Both the position numbers and the translations under genes were made by a program. This document shows, in pieces, positions 8,887-17,409 of a stretch of DNA of 64,000 nt (positions are counted from its first letter, which is position 1; each line of letters begins with the position of its first letter). The notes under the pieces were generated by a model. That model was given only the letters and a program-made list of their open reading frames with translations. It was not told the DNA's origin and ran no database searches. This stretch comes from JBBRHQ01 sp963720735. GTDB taxonomy: Bacteria > Actinomycetota > Thermoleophilia > Solirubrobacterales > 70-9. The DNA is taken from contig CAVRGL010000006.1 of the NCBI GenBank assembly GCA_963720735.1, forward strand, positions 186,001 through 250,000. The letters run 5' to 3'.

Positions 8887-9240
8887 CGCAGCAAGGCGGC
8901 GAGAGCGGTGCCCGTCAGGTCGCCCTTGGGGATGAAGCCGCGAGCGCCGCTGGCACCGATCGCCTCGCTCAGATCCGTCGAGTCATGGCTGGAGGTGAGC
9001 ACGATCTGCATGCCTTTGCCATCCCACTCGAGCAGACGCCTCGCGACTTCAAACCCATCGATGTCGGGCAGCCGTACGTCGAGCAGCACGAGATCCGGGC
9101 GCAGCCGCTGGGCTGCAGACAGGGCGGTGGCAGCCATCTTCGGCCTCCCCGAGCACCTCGTAGCCCTCGGCCTCGAGCATGCGCCGCGCGCTGGCCCGAA
9201 AGCTTGGGTGGTCATCGACTATCAGAACGGTGCTCGCCAT
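8883..9240 (-). CDS. Stand-alone receiver-domain response regulator, frameshifted
   Basis: Two overlapping frames together give one complete receiver domain of about 118 residues. The first part starts at ATG 9240 with MASTVLIVDDHPSFRASARR and runs to GEAEDG. An extra T near 9132 shifts the frame, after which the protein continues ATALSAAQRLRPDLVLLDVR (phospho-acceptor Asp), then IVLTSS and GFIPKGDLTG with the conserved Lys, ending at 8883. No output domain follows. It heads the three-gene regulator-kinase-regulator operon and overlaps the kinase segment start by ATGA. The frameshift may be a sequence error. Confidence 0.75.
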
Positions 9241-9424
9241 GCCGTCATTCTCGCCCATGACCCAGCTCAGATCCATACGGCTGGCCGTACCGCTTGGGCG
9301 GTTACCCGAACCCCAGACGATCGCTAGCCGAACCCTCAAGACGCCTGCAAGCCCCCTGGTTCGGGACGACCCGCCGCTGGGAGCCTGACGCCAAGTCGAA
9401 TGCCGAGGTCAAGGAGGATCGAAA

Positions 9425-10291
9425 ATGAGCGTCAAGAGCATCGCAGCACCCGCCACCAAGCCGGACTCGGGTCAGCGCGATCCCGTCGTCCGCGTCGGCG
9501 AGGTTGGCGACCAAGGCCATCCCGGAGCAGGTCGCCCGTTTGATCGATATGGACCCGTACGGCAGTACTCCCTGAGCAAGGTCCTCGCCGTGTGGGCGGC
9601 GGCGGCCATCCCAATGGGCCTCCTTGCCTGGATCATCGCTCCCTGGCTCAGCGATCGGATCGGGGGCCGTGACCCATTCATCGAGTCCCTCCTGATCTGC
9701 TTCAACGCTGGGCTGCTCTGGCAGCTCGCGATGGTCCTGTTCCTGATCAGGCGAGAGCAGGGGTCGCTCGCATGGTCGCGGGTCCGCGACGCCCTCTGGC
9801 TGCGGGCGCCCCAGGATCCCAAGACCGAACGGGTCGGCAAGAAGGTGTGGTGGTGGGTCGCGCCCTTCGTTGTCCTCTCGGCCGCGTTCAACGCGCTCCC
9901 GATCGATCCGGTGGGGCCCCTGCCGAGAGATCTCCCCAACGCGATCGGGACCAACCGCATCGAGGACTTCTTCAGCGGCAATTTGGTCGGGTTCGCGCTG
10001 CTGGTCGCGGTTGCCATCCTCGCCCCTGTTGTCGAGGAGCTGGTCTTCCGCGGGCTGCTGCTGCCGCGGATGCGAGCGGTCTTCGGAAAGGGAGACTTCG
10101 TCGCCAGCGGTGTGATGCACACGCTCTACCACGTGCACCAGCCGTGGAGCATGCCGGCCACCCTTCTAGATAGCACCTTCGCGCAGGCCTATCCGACGAA
10201 GCGGTTCCGCAGCACGTGGATGGGGATCATCACGCACACCGCGCCGAGCATTCTCATCATCGGCGTCGTCCTCGCCCTGGTTTTGAAGTAG
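9425..10291 (+). CDS. CPBP family intramembrane metalloprotease
   Basis: A 288-aa multi-helix membrane protein of the CPBP (CAAX protease/bacteriocin-processing, Abi) family. The first motif is PVVEELVFRGLLLPRMR near residue 203, with the paired Glu and Arg, and a later motif carries His in VMHTLYHVHQ and again in IITHTAPS. Helices are predicted around residues 55-80, 95-115, 140-158 and 180-200. A strong AGGAGG ends eight bases before the ATG. A 13-bp-stem hairpin follows the stop. The first 45 residues are polar and likely cytosolic. Substrate unknown. Confidence 0.88.
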   Translation: MSVKSIAAPATKPDSGQRDPVVRVGEVGDQGHPGAGRPFDRYGPVRQYSLSKVLAVWAAAAIPMGLLAWIIAPWLSDRIGGRDPFIESLLICFNAGLLWQLAMVLFLIRREQGSLAWSRVRDALWLRAPQDPKTERVGKKVWWWVAPFVVLSAAFNALPIDPVGPLPRDLPNAIGTNRIEDFFSGNLVGFALLVAVAILAPVVEELVFRGLLLPRMRAVFGKGDFVASGVMHTLYHVHQPWSMPATLLDSTFAQAYPTKRFRSTWMGIITHTAPSILIIGVVLALVLK

Positions 10292-10319
10292 CACCAGCCG
10301 AGGTATCGAGCCGCGTTCC

Positions 10320-10348
10320 GAGCGGGCCGCCGAATCGGCGGCCCGCTC
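10320..10348 (+). terminator. GC-rich hairpin after CPBP protease
   Basis: GAGCGGGCCGCCG and CGGCGGCCCGCTC form a perfect 13-bp stem around an AAT loop, 28 bases after the CPBP stop codon. There is no U-tract, which is common for high-GC actinobacterial terminators. It could also terminate the opposite-strand tRNA transcript. Confidence 0.7.
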
Positions 10349-10444
10349 TGTGCGCTAAGCGTCCTCGGCTGCCACCCACCGAGACATCTCGAGCTCCAGC
10401 CGCAAGGCGTCCTAGAAACCCCCGATTAGCAGGGACTTAGGGAG

Positions 10445-10516
10445 TGGGCGCGGCTGGTTTCGAACCAGCGACCTCTCGCGTGTGAAGCGAGCGCTCTCCC
10501 GCTGAGCTACGCGCCC
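10445..10516 (-). tRNA. tRNA-Val (anticodon CAC)
   Basis: A complete 72-nt cloverleaf reads on the minus strand. The acceptor stem GGGCGCG pairs with CGCGCCC, the D-arm is GCTC/GAGC, the anticodon stem CTCGC/GCGAG encloses the loop TTCACAC with anticodon CAC, the variable loop is five bases, and the T-arm GCTGG/CCAGC encloses TTCGAAA. The discriminator base is A and the CCA end is not encoded. It reads Val codon GUG. Confidence 0.97.
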
Positions 10517-10593
10517 GGGGTCGTGATCATAGGCCGGGATCGCGCCCTCGGCCCGGGGCATGGCATCTGCCCGCCGGGCTAACTTGGGCGGGC

Positions 10594-11088
10594 ATGGGTC
10601 ACGAATGGGTGCTCTGGGTCCTGCTGACGGGGAGTGCCCTCCACGTGGTCGAGGAGCATGCACTCGGCTGGCAGGGCTGGGCGGCACAGGCATTCGGGCC
10701 GCGGATCGGCGTGGCGCCGACCTGGACCGACTTCTGGGCCACCAACGGGCTGCTGATCGTCTTCGGCGTCTCGGCTGCCGCAGTCGGCTGGAGGGCGCCG
10801 GCCTTTGCACTCGCCTTCCCGGCCCTGGCGCTGATCAACGCCGCCTTCTTCCACTTCCTGCCGAGCGCTCAGGCGCGACGCCCGAACCCGGGCTGCTTCA
10901 CGGCGCTGCTCGTCTACCTGCCGATCGGCGTCTGGGCCTACGCGGCGGCCTCCGTCGACGGGGTGCTGAGCGGCCCCACCCTCGTTCTCAGCATCCTGAT
11001 CGGCGCGGTGGCGATGGCCTCGGCGATCGTCATGCTGGCGATCCAGCCGCGCTTCGCGTACCCGGACGCCAGCCGGACTCCTGAATGA
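10594..11088 (+). CDS. HXXEE domain membrane protein
   Basis: A 164-aa integral membrane protein with about five helices. Near residue 18 it has HVVEEH, the motif that names the HXXEE family; further conserved features are the WTDFW loop and the NAAFFHFLP segment. The family's function is unknown, though the paired Glu and His suggest a metal site in the membrane. Its stop overlaps the next gene's start (ATGA), so the two are translationally coupled. Confidence 0.85.
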   Translation: MGHEWVLWVLLTGSALHVVEEHALGWQGWAAQAFGPRIGVAPTWTDFWATNGLLIVFGVSAAAVGWRAPAFALAFPALALINAAFFHFLPSAQARRPNPGCFTALLVYLPIGVWAYAAASVDGVLSGPTLVLSILIGAVAMASAIVMLAIQPRFAYPDASRTPE

Positions 11089-11591
11089 TCTCCGCGACGT
11101 CGCCGAACTGGGCTGAGCAGGTGGTCGCGATCGCCACGGCTGTGCTGGCCCTCGGCGTGTTCGGGGCGATCGCGGCGGCCGTGTTCGGGGCCCAGCAGGT
11201 TCGTGAGGCGCGCCGCACCCGCCAGGCGCAGATGGCGGCCGAGTTCTTCCGTCGCTGGAACGAGGACTCGCTGGTCGAGTCCCGTCGCCTGATCGCCCAA
11301 TTCGCGACTCCGCATGAGCTGGCCGATGCCTTCCGCCGCTATGTCGATCAGAACGCACCGGAGGCATACGTGCTCTATCGGGAGCTCGACTACTTCGAGC
11401 AACTCGCGGCGCTCGAGCGGTTCGGGGCCTTCGACTTCGATTTGATCACCTCTCTGGTCGGGCGCACCCTGGTCGAGCGCTGGGAGATGTGGAGCCCGGC
11501 GCTGCGCGCGGCTCACGGCGAGGACGTCTATCCCCTCTATCGCGACCTCGCGCGGCGAATGCGCGGCTCCCTGGACGGGCCCATGGCCTAG
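11085..11591 (+). CDS. Hypothetical membrane-anchored protein (DUF4760-like)
   Basis: A 168-aa protein with one N-terminal helix (about residues 12-35) followed by a basic stretch and an all-helical cytosolic domain beginning AQMAAEFFRRWNEDSL and including ELDYFEQLAALERFG. The plan matches small membrane-anchored proteins of the DUF4760 kind, but the assignment is tentative. It overlaps the HXXEE gene by four bases upstream and overlaps the stop of the convergent kup gene by four bases downstream. Confidence 0.7.
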   Translation: MISATSPNWAEQVVAIATAVLALGVFGAIAAAVFGAQQVREARRTRQAQMAAEFFRRWNEDSLVESRRLIAQFATPHELADAFRRYVDQNAPEAYVLYRELDYFEQLAALERFGAFDFDLITSLVGRTLVERWEMWSPALRAAHGEDVYPLYRDLARRMRGSLDGPMA

Positions 11592-13570
11592 AACTCGATC
11601 GGGGAGGCGATCGTGACGGTGCGGTCGAGCGGCAGGCGGAAATAGTCGACCGGGCTGGCGGAATTCCGCGCCATCGCCGTGAACAGGCGCTTGCGCCAGC
11701 GAGCCATGTTCCGAGCCGAGTTCGGTTCGATCTCGGCGTGCGAGATGAAGTAGACGGCATCGTCGACGTCGATCTCCGCCTCGACGCCGAGCTTCGTCGC
11801 CAAGCGCAGGAAGCCGGGGACGTCGGGGGTGTCCTGAAAGCCGATTCGAGCGGTCAGGTGAGAGATGCCGTCGTCCTCGTAGCCGAGGGCATCCACCTCC
11901 AGCCGCTTTTTCTCCGCGACGTGGGGCTCCCTGGTCGACTGGATCGAGATGATCACCACGGTTTCGTGCAGGATGCGGCTGTGCCGAAGGGACGCCCGCA
12001 GAGCCAGGGGCGTCGTCTCCCGCCGGGCATTGAGATAGACGGCGGTGCCCGGCACGCGCACAGCGGGCGGATCCATCGCGCGAACTTCCGCCACGAAGTC
12101 CTTCAGCGGTCCCTCCTTCTCGACCCGGACAGCCCGCACCGCCTCGGCTCCACGCTTCCAGGTGTCGAGGATCAGGAAGACGAGCAACCCGATGGAGAGC
12201 GGGAACCAGGCGCCGTGGCCGATCTTCGGGACATTTGCGCCGAGGAAAGCGAGGTCGACCGTTCCGAACACCAGGGCGCCGGCCGCCACCATCCAGGTCG
12301 GCTTTCGCCACAGCGCCCTGACGACGACGAGGAAGAGGATGGTGTCGACCGTGATCGTGCCGGTGACGGCGATGCCGTAGGCCGAGGCCAGTTTGGTGGA
12401 GGAGCCGAAACCCAGGACGAGGCCGACGACGGCGATGAACAGCACCCAGTTGATCGCCGGGGCATACACCTGACCGATCTCCCGAGCCGAGGTGTGCCGG
12501 ATCGAGAGCCGCGGCAGGAAGCCGAGCTGGACGGCTTGGCGCGTCACCGAGAAGGCGCCCGATATGACGGCCTGCGAAGCGATCACCGTGGCGACGGTCG
12601 CCAGCACGACCATCGGGATGCGCAACCAGTGCGGGATCAGCAGGAAGAACGGGTTGTCGATCGCGCTGGGGCTGTCGAGGATCAGCGAGCCCTGTCCCAT
12701 GTAGTTGAGCGTCAGCGCGGGGAAGACGACGAGGAACCAGGCCCGGCTGATCGGAGGGCGCCCGAAGTGACCCATGTCCGCGTAGAGAGCCTCGGCGCCG
12801 GTGATCGTGAGGATGATGGCTGAGAGGGAGATGAAGGCGACGCCGGGGTGGGCGGTGAAGAACTCGACGCCGTACTGCGGCGAGAGTGCCTTGACGATGG
12901 CGGGGTGGGCGACCACCCGTCCGAGGCCGGCGGCCGCGATGGCCGCGAACCACACGACCATCACCGGTCCGAAGACCCCCCCGACGGCGTGGGTCCCGAA
13001 ACGCTGGATCGCGAACAGGCCCGTGAGTACCGCGATCGTCACCGGGACGACGACCGAGCTCAGACCGGGCGTCGCCACCTTCACTCCCTCCACCGCCGAG
13101 AGGACCGAGATCGCCGGCGTGATCATGCCGTCGCCGTAGAAGAGGGCAACGCCGAACATGCCGAGGCCGATCAGCAGCGCCTTGGCCCGGGGGCTGCGAA
13201 GCGAGAACCCCTCGAGCAGCGCGGTCAGCGCCATGATCCCGCCCTCGCCGTCATTGTCGGCCCGCATGATCAGGCAGACGAACTCGATCGAGACGATCAA
13301 TGTCACCGACCAAAAGACGAGCGAGATGACGCCGTAGACGTCGACCTCGGTCGGCTTCACGGCGTGGTTATCGGCCGAGAAGACGGTCTGGAGCGCGTAG
13401 AGCGGACTCGTGCCGATGTCTCCGAAGACGACACCGAGCGCCCCCAGCGCGAGCAATGCGACGCCGGCCTGGCGACGCCGGCCTGGGCCCGGTGAGCGGC
13501 CCCGTTTGAGGCCCGGCTCGTCGGCCGTGGTGAAGGGCTGGTCTCTTGAGCTCTCGGTGCCGGCCACCAC
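11588..13570 (-). CDS. kup: KUP/HAK/KT potassium uptake transporter
   Basis: A 660-aa K+/H+ symporter of the cytoplasmic membrane. The first helix carries LGALGVVFGDIGTSPLYALQ, the family signature, near residues 40-60. About 12 helices run to residue 460, followed by a cytosolic C-terminal domain of some 190 residues, which is typical. GDGMITPAISVLSAVEGVK and other family loops are intact. The start is one of two adjacent GTG codons, four bases from the upstream sulfatase stop, so the two may be co-transcribed. No riboswitch is visible. Confidence 0.95.
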   Translation of the reverse strand: MVAGTESSRDQPFTTADEPGLKRGRSPGPGRRRQAGVALLALGALGVVFGDIGTSPLYALQTVFSADNHAVKPTEVDVYGVISLVFWSVTLIVSIEFVCLIMRADNDGEGGIMALTALLEGFSLRSPRAKALLIGLGMFGVALFYGDGMITPAISVLSAVEGVKVATPGLSSVVVPVTIAVLTGLFAIQRFGTHAVGGVFGPVMVVWFAAIAAAGLGRVVAHPAIVKALSPQYGVEFFTAHPGVAFISLSAIILTITGAEALYADMGHFGRPPISRAWFLVVFPALTLNYMGQGSLILDSPSAIDNPFFLLIPHWLRIPMVVLATVATVIASQAVISGAFSVTRQAVQLGFLPRLSIRHTSAREIGQVYAPAINWVLFIAVVGLVLGFGSSTKLASAYGIAVTGTITVDTILFLVVVRALWRKPTWMVAAGALVFGTVDLAFLGANVPKIGHGAWFPLSIGLLVFLILDTWKRGAEAVRAVRVEKEGPLKDFVAEVRAMDPPAVRVPGTAVYLNARRETTPLALRASLRHSRILHETVVIISIQSTREPHVAEKKRLEVDALGYEDDGISHLTARIGFQDTPDVPGFLRLATKLGVEAEIDVDDAVYFISHAEIEPNSARNMARWRKRLFTAMARNSASPVDYFRLPLDRTVTIASPIEF

Positions 13571-13574
13571 AGCG

Positions 13575-15230
13575 CTATCGGCTCGGTTGCGGGAGCGGTG
13601 CGGATTCGTGCTTGCATCCGGCGCCGTCGCAGTGCTTCAGCCGGGCCAGCAGGCGGCGCAGGAATGCCTGAACGCCCGCATAGCGGGGCCGGCCGATCTT
13701 GTTCCTCAGCTCGCCCGGGTCGCGGGAGAGGTCGTACAGCTCCCGCTCTCCCGAGCCGTACTCGACATAGGAGTAGGGGCCGGCGCGGACGCCGCGGTAG
13801 GCGAGATGAGGAGCGTTGACGGGGACGGCGCCGCGTCTGCGGCGGTCTCCGTCCGAGCTGGGCGGTTCGAGGAAGGACTCGAGCAGGATTGGGCGTCGCG
13901 AGCGCAGGGAGGTCTCGCGCCAGTAGGGCTCCAGCGACCTCCCGTCGAGGGAGCGGTCGGCGCGCACCCCGGCGAGGCGGAGGACGGTCGGGGCGATGTC
14001 GATGTTCGAGGCTAGCTCGGCGCTCTTCGACCCCTGCCGGATCCCCGGGCCCCGGATCAGCAGGGGCAGATGGATCGCCGGCTCGTAGGGAAGGGACTTG
14101 CCGCGCTCGATCCGGTGCTGCCCGGTGAAGAAGCCGTTGTCCGTGGTGAAGAGTACGTAGGTGTCGGTGAGGCGCCCGCTCCGCCGCAGGGCGGCCACCA
14201 GCCTGCCGACCCCGTCGTCGACGGCGCGCATCGCCTCGATGCTCTTGCGGTACTCGGTCCTGATCCGGCGCACCGAGGTCGAGTCGAACCGTGGCAGGGC
14301 GCGGATATAGCCGGGCTTGTCGGAGACGTCGGCTTCGTCGAACCCGAGCGGCTTCGGCAGCGGCGTGTCCTGCGCGGAGTCGTTGTGGCGTGCGGCCGGT
14401 TCGGGTCCGATCGGCGGCCTCGGGTCTCCGTGGGGGGCCGTGTAGTCGACCTGGAGGTAGAAGGGCCGGCCGGCCGGCGCCCGCCTGATCTGGGCGACGG
14501 CGCGGCGGGTCAGCGAGTCGGTCAGGTAATTGCAGGTCAGCCCCGGGACGGGGAGCACCGAGCAGCGCCGGTCATCCTCGCCGACGCCCAGCCCGTAGTC
14601 GGGGTCCCCGAATGGCCCTTCGATGCGGCCGTCGATGTTGAGGTGGTAGCCGTAGTAATAGGCGGACTCGCCGGCGGGGGTCAATGTCTCCCAGCGGTCC
14701 CATCCCGGCGGGATCGTCGTCTCCGGCACCGAGTGGCCGTAGTTGTTGAGGAACTTGCCGACGTGGATCGTCCGGTAGCCGGAGCGATGCAGCCAGGTGG
14801 CGATGTTGTGCCGGTAATTGGGGCTTTGCTGGAAGGCCGTGAAGCCGCCGTCCGGCGGCAGGTTGCCGAGCACCCGGGTGTTGTGGGCGTAACGGCCGCT
14901 GAGCAGCGAGGCGCGCGAGGGGCAGCAGAGCGGGTAGGAGACGTAGTAGCGGCTGAACTCGATCCCGGGGCGGCGGATCTCGTCGATCGTGTGAGGCATG
15001 GTCCGCGCCCTCAGCCCGAACGGGGTGATCCAGGTGGAGTCGAGCTCCTCGGCGGTCTGGTCGTCGGTCTGTATCACCACGAAGCTCGGCCTCGCCGCCC
15101 TGCCGGCATGCGCCACAGGAGTGCCGGCGGCGAGCGCCAAGGTCAGGACCAGGAGCCCGAGCAGGGCCGCGGCCGCGACAGCGCCCCGCCGCCCCGCCCC
15201 GGCGTCCCGGGGGATCGGGTCGATCGGCAT
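13575..15230 (-). CDS. Secreted sulfatase, alkaline phosphatase superfamily
   Basis: A type-I sulfatase of about 551 aa. A signal peptide with hydrophobic core AAAALLGLLVLTLALAAG and a likely AHA cleavage site precedes the catalytic domain. VVIQTDDQT supplies the N-terminal metal Asp pair. CCPSRASLLSGRYAHNTRV holds the C-x-P-S-R motif whose Cys is oxidised to formylglycine; FTTDNG follows later. I chose ATG 15230 because it gives a normal signal peptide; the longer frame from 15299 would abut the divergent SRP RNA. The substrate could be a sulfated sugar or aryl sulfate. The next gene is kup. Confidence 0.88.
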   Translation of the reverse strand: MPIDPIPRDAGAGRRGAVAAAALLGLLVLTLALAAGTPVAHAGRAARPSFVVIQTDDQTAEELDSTWITPFGLRARTMPHTIDEIRRPGIEFSRYYVSYPLCCPSRASLLSGRYAHNTRVLGNLPPDGGFTAFQQSPNYRHNIATWLHRSGYRTIHVGKFLNNYGHSVPETTIPPGWDRWETLTPAGESAYYYGYHLNIDGRIEGPFGDPDYGLGVGEDDRRCSVLPVPGLTCNYLTDSLTRRAVAQIRRAPAGRPFYLQVDYTAPHGDPRPPIGPEPAARHNDSAQDTPLPKPLGFDEADVSDKPGYIRALPRFDSTSVRRIRTEYRKSIEAMRAVDDGVGRLVAALRRSGRLTDTYVLFTTDNGFFTGQHRIERGKSLPYEPAIHLPLLIRGPGIRQGSKSAELASNIDIAPTVLRLAGVRADRSLDGRSLEPYWRETSLRSRRPILLESFLEPPSSDGDRRRRGAVPVNAPHLAYRGVRAGPYSYVEYGSGERELYDLSRDPGELRNKIGRPRYAGVQAFLRRLLARLKHCDGAGCKHESAPLPQPSR

Positions 15231-15299
15231 GGCGCAACGTTCGCAGAACCTGGCGACGACCTCAGCCGTGGGCATCCCGCAGCCGCTAGGATCCGCCAT

Positions 15300-15573
15300 G
15301 GACCGTGCTAGGCGGGGAATCAGCGGTGCCCTGTAACCCGCAATCCGCTCTAGCGGGGCCGACTACCGTTCTGAGGTTCTGGCCTTCGGGGTCAGTGCGC
15401 CGAGGGCGGCGTTGACGGCCAGGTCCTGCGCGACGTAGGCACGTGAATCAGGTCAGGTCCGGAAGGAAGCAGCCTTAAGCGGGAGCCGCGGGTGCCGCAG
15501 GCAAGCCTGGCCCGAGCCAATTTCGGCGGCCACGCCCGGGGACTTCGTTTCGAGGGACGGGTGCACGGTCCGC
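15300..15573 (+). ncRNA. ffs: Signal recognition particle RNA, large bacterial type
   Basis: The domain IV hallmark GTCAGGTCCGGAAGGAAGC lies at 15452-15470 and binds Ffh. Upstream, 15303-15362 matches the Alu-domain part of Bacillus-type scRNA, including GGTGCCCTGTAACCCGCAAT and CCGCTCTAGCGGGGCCGA. The ends pair: GGACCGTGC at 15300 with GCACGGTCC ending at 15571. This gives a long SRP RNA of about 274 nt with both the Alu and S domains. The exact 3' end is uncertain by a few bases. It is transcribed divergently from the sulfatase. Confidence 0.93.
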
Positions 15574-15600
15574 TTTCAGATCACGGCAGCGCAGGCCCGC

Positions 15601-17394
15601 TCAGGGGCCCGAGAGGCCGGGATCGAGGATCAGCAGCTCGTCTCCCGGCCCGAGCTTCGCATCCTCGCGGGGGGCGATGGTCACGGTCCCGTCTTCCCCC
15701 TTGACGGCGAACGGGACGACCCCTCGGGCGAGCCCCGAGCCGTAGATCTCACCGAAGCTCGTCCCGGCGGCGGCGCCGAGCGGCTCGGCCTCGACCCGTA
15801 CGCCTCCCCCGAACAGGCCCTCGAGCGCCACGGCGGCCCGGGTGTCGAGGACGCTGAAGGCGATCGCCGTCGAGATCGCGTCGAGGGTGGAGACGGCGGT
15901 GAGCCGGCGATCGTGGGGAAGACGGCGGACCGAGTCGGGTAGGAACATCTCCGCCACCACAGGTGTCCGTGGTCCTGCCAGCCGCAGCACGTGCAGGGCC
16001 GAGAGGGTGGCCTCGGCGTCGGAGACGCGAAGGTCGTAGCTGGTGGGGCTGGGGGTGACCAGGACGACGTCGGCCTCCGCCGCCCGCAGGCCCCGCTCCA
16101 GCTCAGCCGGGTCGGTTGGGCGAGTCTCCTGGAAATCGATCGAGACACCGTCGTAGTCATCGGCAGGCAGGTAGCTCCGCTGTGCCAGGCGAGTCGCGAG
16201 CACGGTGACCGCGACTTTCTCGCTGCCGGCGGAGCTGAACTCCTCCATCAGCGCCGGCGCGTTTATCCCGCAGCCGACCATCGCGATCCTCAGCGACTCG
16301 CCGCGTCCTCGACCGCCTTCGGTTTCGAGCAGCTGCCGGGCCGTCTGGCCGCGGCCGGTGCCGATCACGATCACCCGGTCCTCCTCGCCGACGGTCTCCC
16401 CGGGATCCGGCGCGTAGTGCGCGTCGGACCCCTTGATCAGGCCGATCGGGATCCCGTCCTCGATCTTCTTCGAGAGGTTCCCGAACCGAGCGCCGGCGAG
16501 GCCGTCCGACCTGATCGCGCGGACCGCGGATTCCCCGCCCAGGCCCGGCAGGACCGGCGCCAGCTCGGGCCGGACGATCGCCAGCCGCAGGACCGCCGCG
16601 ACGACGCGGTCCCCGACCACCGCGTCCCACTCGTGGGGCAGCATCTCCCAGGCCGCGTCGACGTTCCGCCCGCGGCGGAACAGCAGGCTGACGTTCGGGT
16701 TCCTGTCCGGCGCCCGCTCCGCCAGGAAGGCTTTCAGAGCCAGGCCCGTTTGCAGCACCTCGACATCGGCGCTGTCGGCCGGGGACGGGCCGCCGGTGGT
16801 CGGGAAGACGATGATCGCGCGAGCCGTGTCGACCGATGCCAGCTCGAGACCCGACGGCGCTGCGGTGTCGCCGATCACCATCTCCACCCGCATCGGCCCG
16901 GCCTGCGTGCGCAGCGCTTCCACCAGCTCCTCGCGCGAGTCGCGGGCGCTCTCGGGGGCGAGCAGGACGAGTTTCGTCGGAAGTGTCTCGCGCCGCCCCA
17001 CCCGCACCAGCGTCGAGGGGATCTCCGGCGCAAGGTCGACGCCGCCGATCGCGACCATGTGGTCGCTCGCCCGCACCGGCACCTCGTAGCGGGCGAGGCG
17101 CTCGATCGAGCGGCCCAGGGTCTCCGCGATCACCGTGAACAGGAGCCCGACCAGCAGCACCAGCCCGGCGATCACCTGCAGCAGCCCGATTACCCGCTGC
17201 GGAGCGCCCTCGTCATCTTGGAGGCTGGAGGGGTCGAGCACGTGCTCGGTCGCGGACCAAAGCGAGTCGCCGAAGGTGTTGAACTCGTCAAAGCCGTAGT
17301 GCAGGAGCGCGGCGGATGCCAGTAGCACTGCCCCCACCGCAACCAGCAACAGTGCCAGTCGCCCCCGATTCGTGCGCAGCGCTCGCCTCAGCAT
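15601..17394 (-). CDS. CASTOR/POLLUX-like ion channel with RCK domains
   Basis: A 597-aa protein with an N-terminal helix (about 14-32), a short pore-like region containing DEFNTFGDSLWSATEH, and a second helix near 66-90, then two long cytosolic NAD-binding-like halves. The second half contains IAMVGCGINAPALMEEF and the end resembles a TrkA-C domain (APREDAKLGPGDELLILDPG). This matches the bacterial CASTOR/POLLUX-type putative cation channels. The K+-channel selectivity motif TVGYG is absent, so ion preference is open. A GT39-like gene lies 15 bases upstream on the same strand. Confidence 0.82.
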   Translation of the reverse strand: MLRRALRTNRGRLALLLVAVGAVLLASAALLHYGFDEFNTFGDSLWSATEHVLDPSSLQDDEGAPQRVIGLLQVIAGLVLLVGLLFTVIAETLGRSIERLARYEVPVRASDHMVAIGGVDLAPEIPSTLVRVGRRETLPTKLVLLAPESARDSREELVEALRTQAGPMRVEMVIGDTAAPSGLELASVDTARAIIVFPTTGGPSPADSADVEVLQTGLALKAFLAERAPDRNPNVSLLFRRGRNVDAAWEMLPHEWDAVVGDRVVAAVLRLAIVRPELAPVLPGLGGESAVRAIRSDGLAGARFGNLSKKIEDGIPIGLIKGSDAHYAPDPGETVGEEDRVIVIGTGRGQTARQLLETEGGRGRGESLRIAMVGCGINAPALMEEFSSAGSEKVAVTVLATRLAQRSYLPADDYDGVSIDFQETRPTDPAELERGLRAAEADVVLVTPSPTSYDLRVSDAEATLSALHVLRLAGPRTPVVAEMFLPDSVRRLPHDRRLTAVSTLDAISTAIAFSVLDTRAAVALEGLFGGGVRVEAEPLGAAAGTSFGEIYGSGLARGVVPFAVKGEDGTVTIAPREDAKLGPGDELLILDPGLSGP

Positions 17395-17409
17395 CGCCGG
17401 ATCGAGAGC

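Noticed and set aside
11489..12823. A 444-aa plus-strand open frame over kup
   Set aside because: Antisense to a clear Kup transporter with low-complexity Asp/Arg/Gly composition and no recognisable motif.
15230..15299. Longer sulfatase start at 15299
   Set aside because: It would abut the SRP RNA and place about 23 extra residues before the signal peptide; 15230 gives a normal signal peptide.
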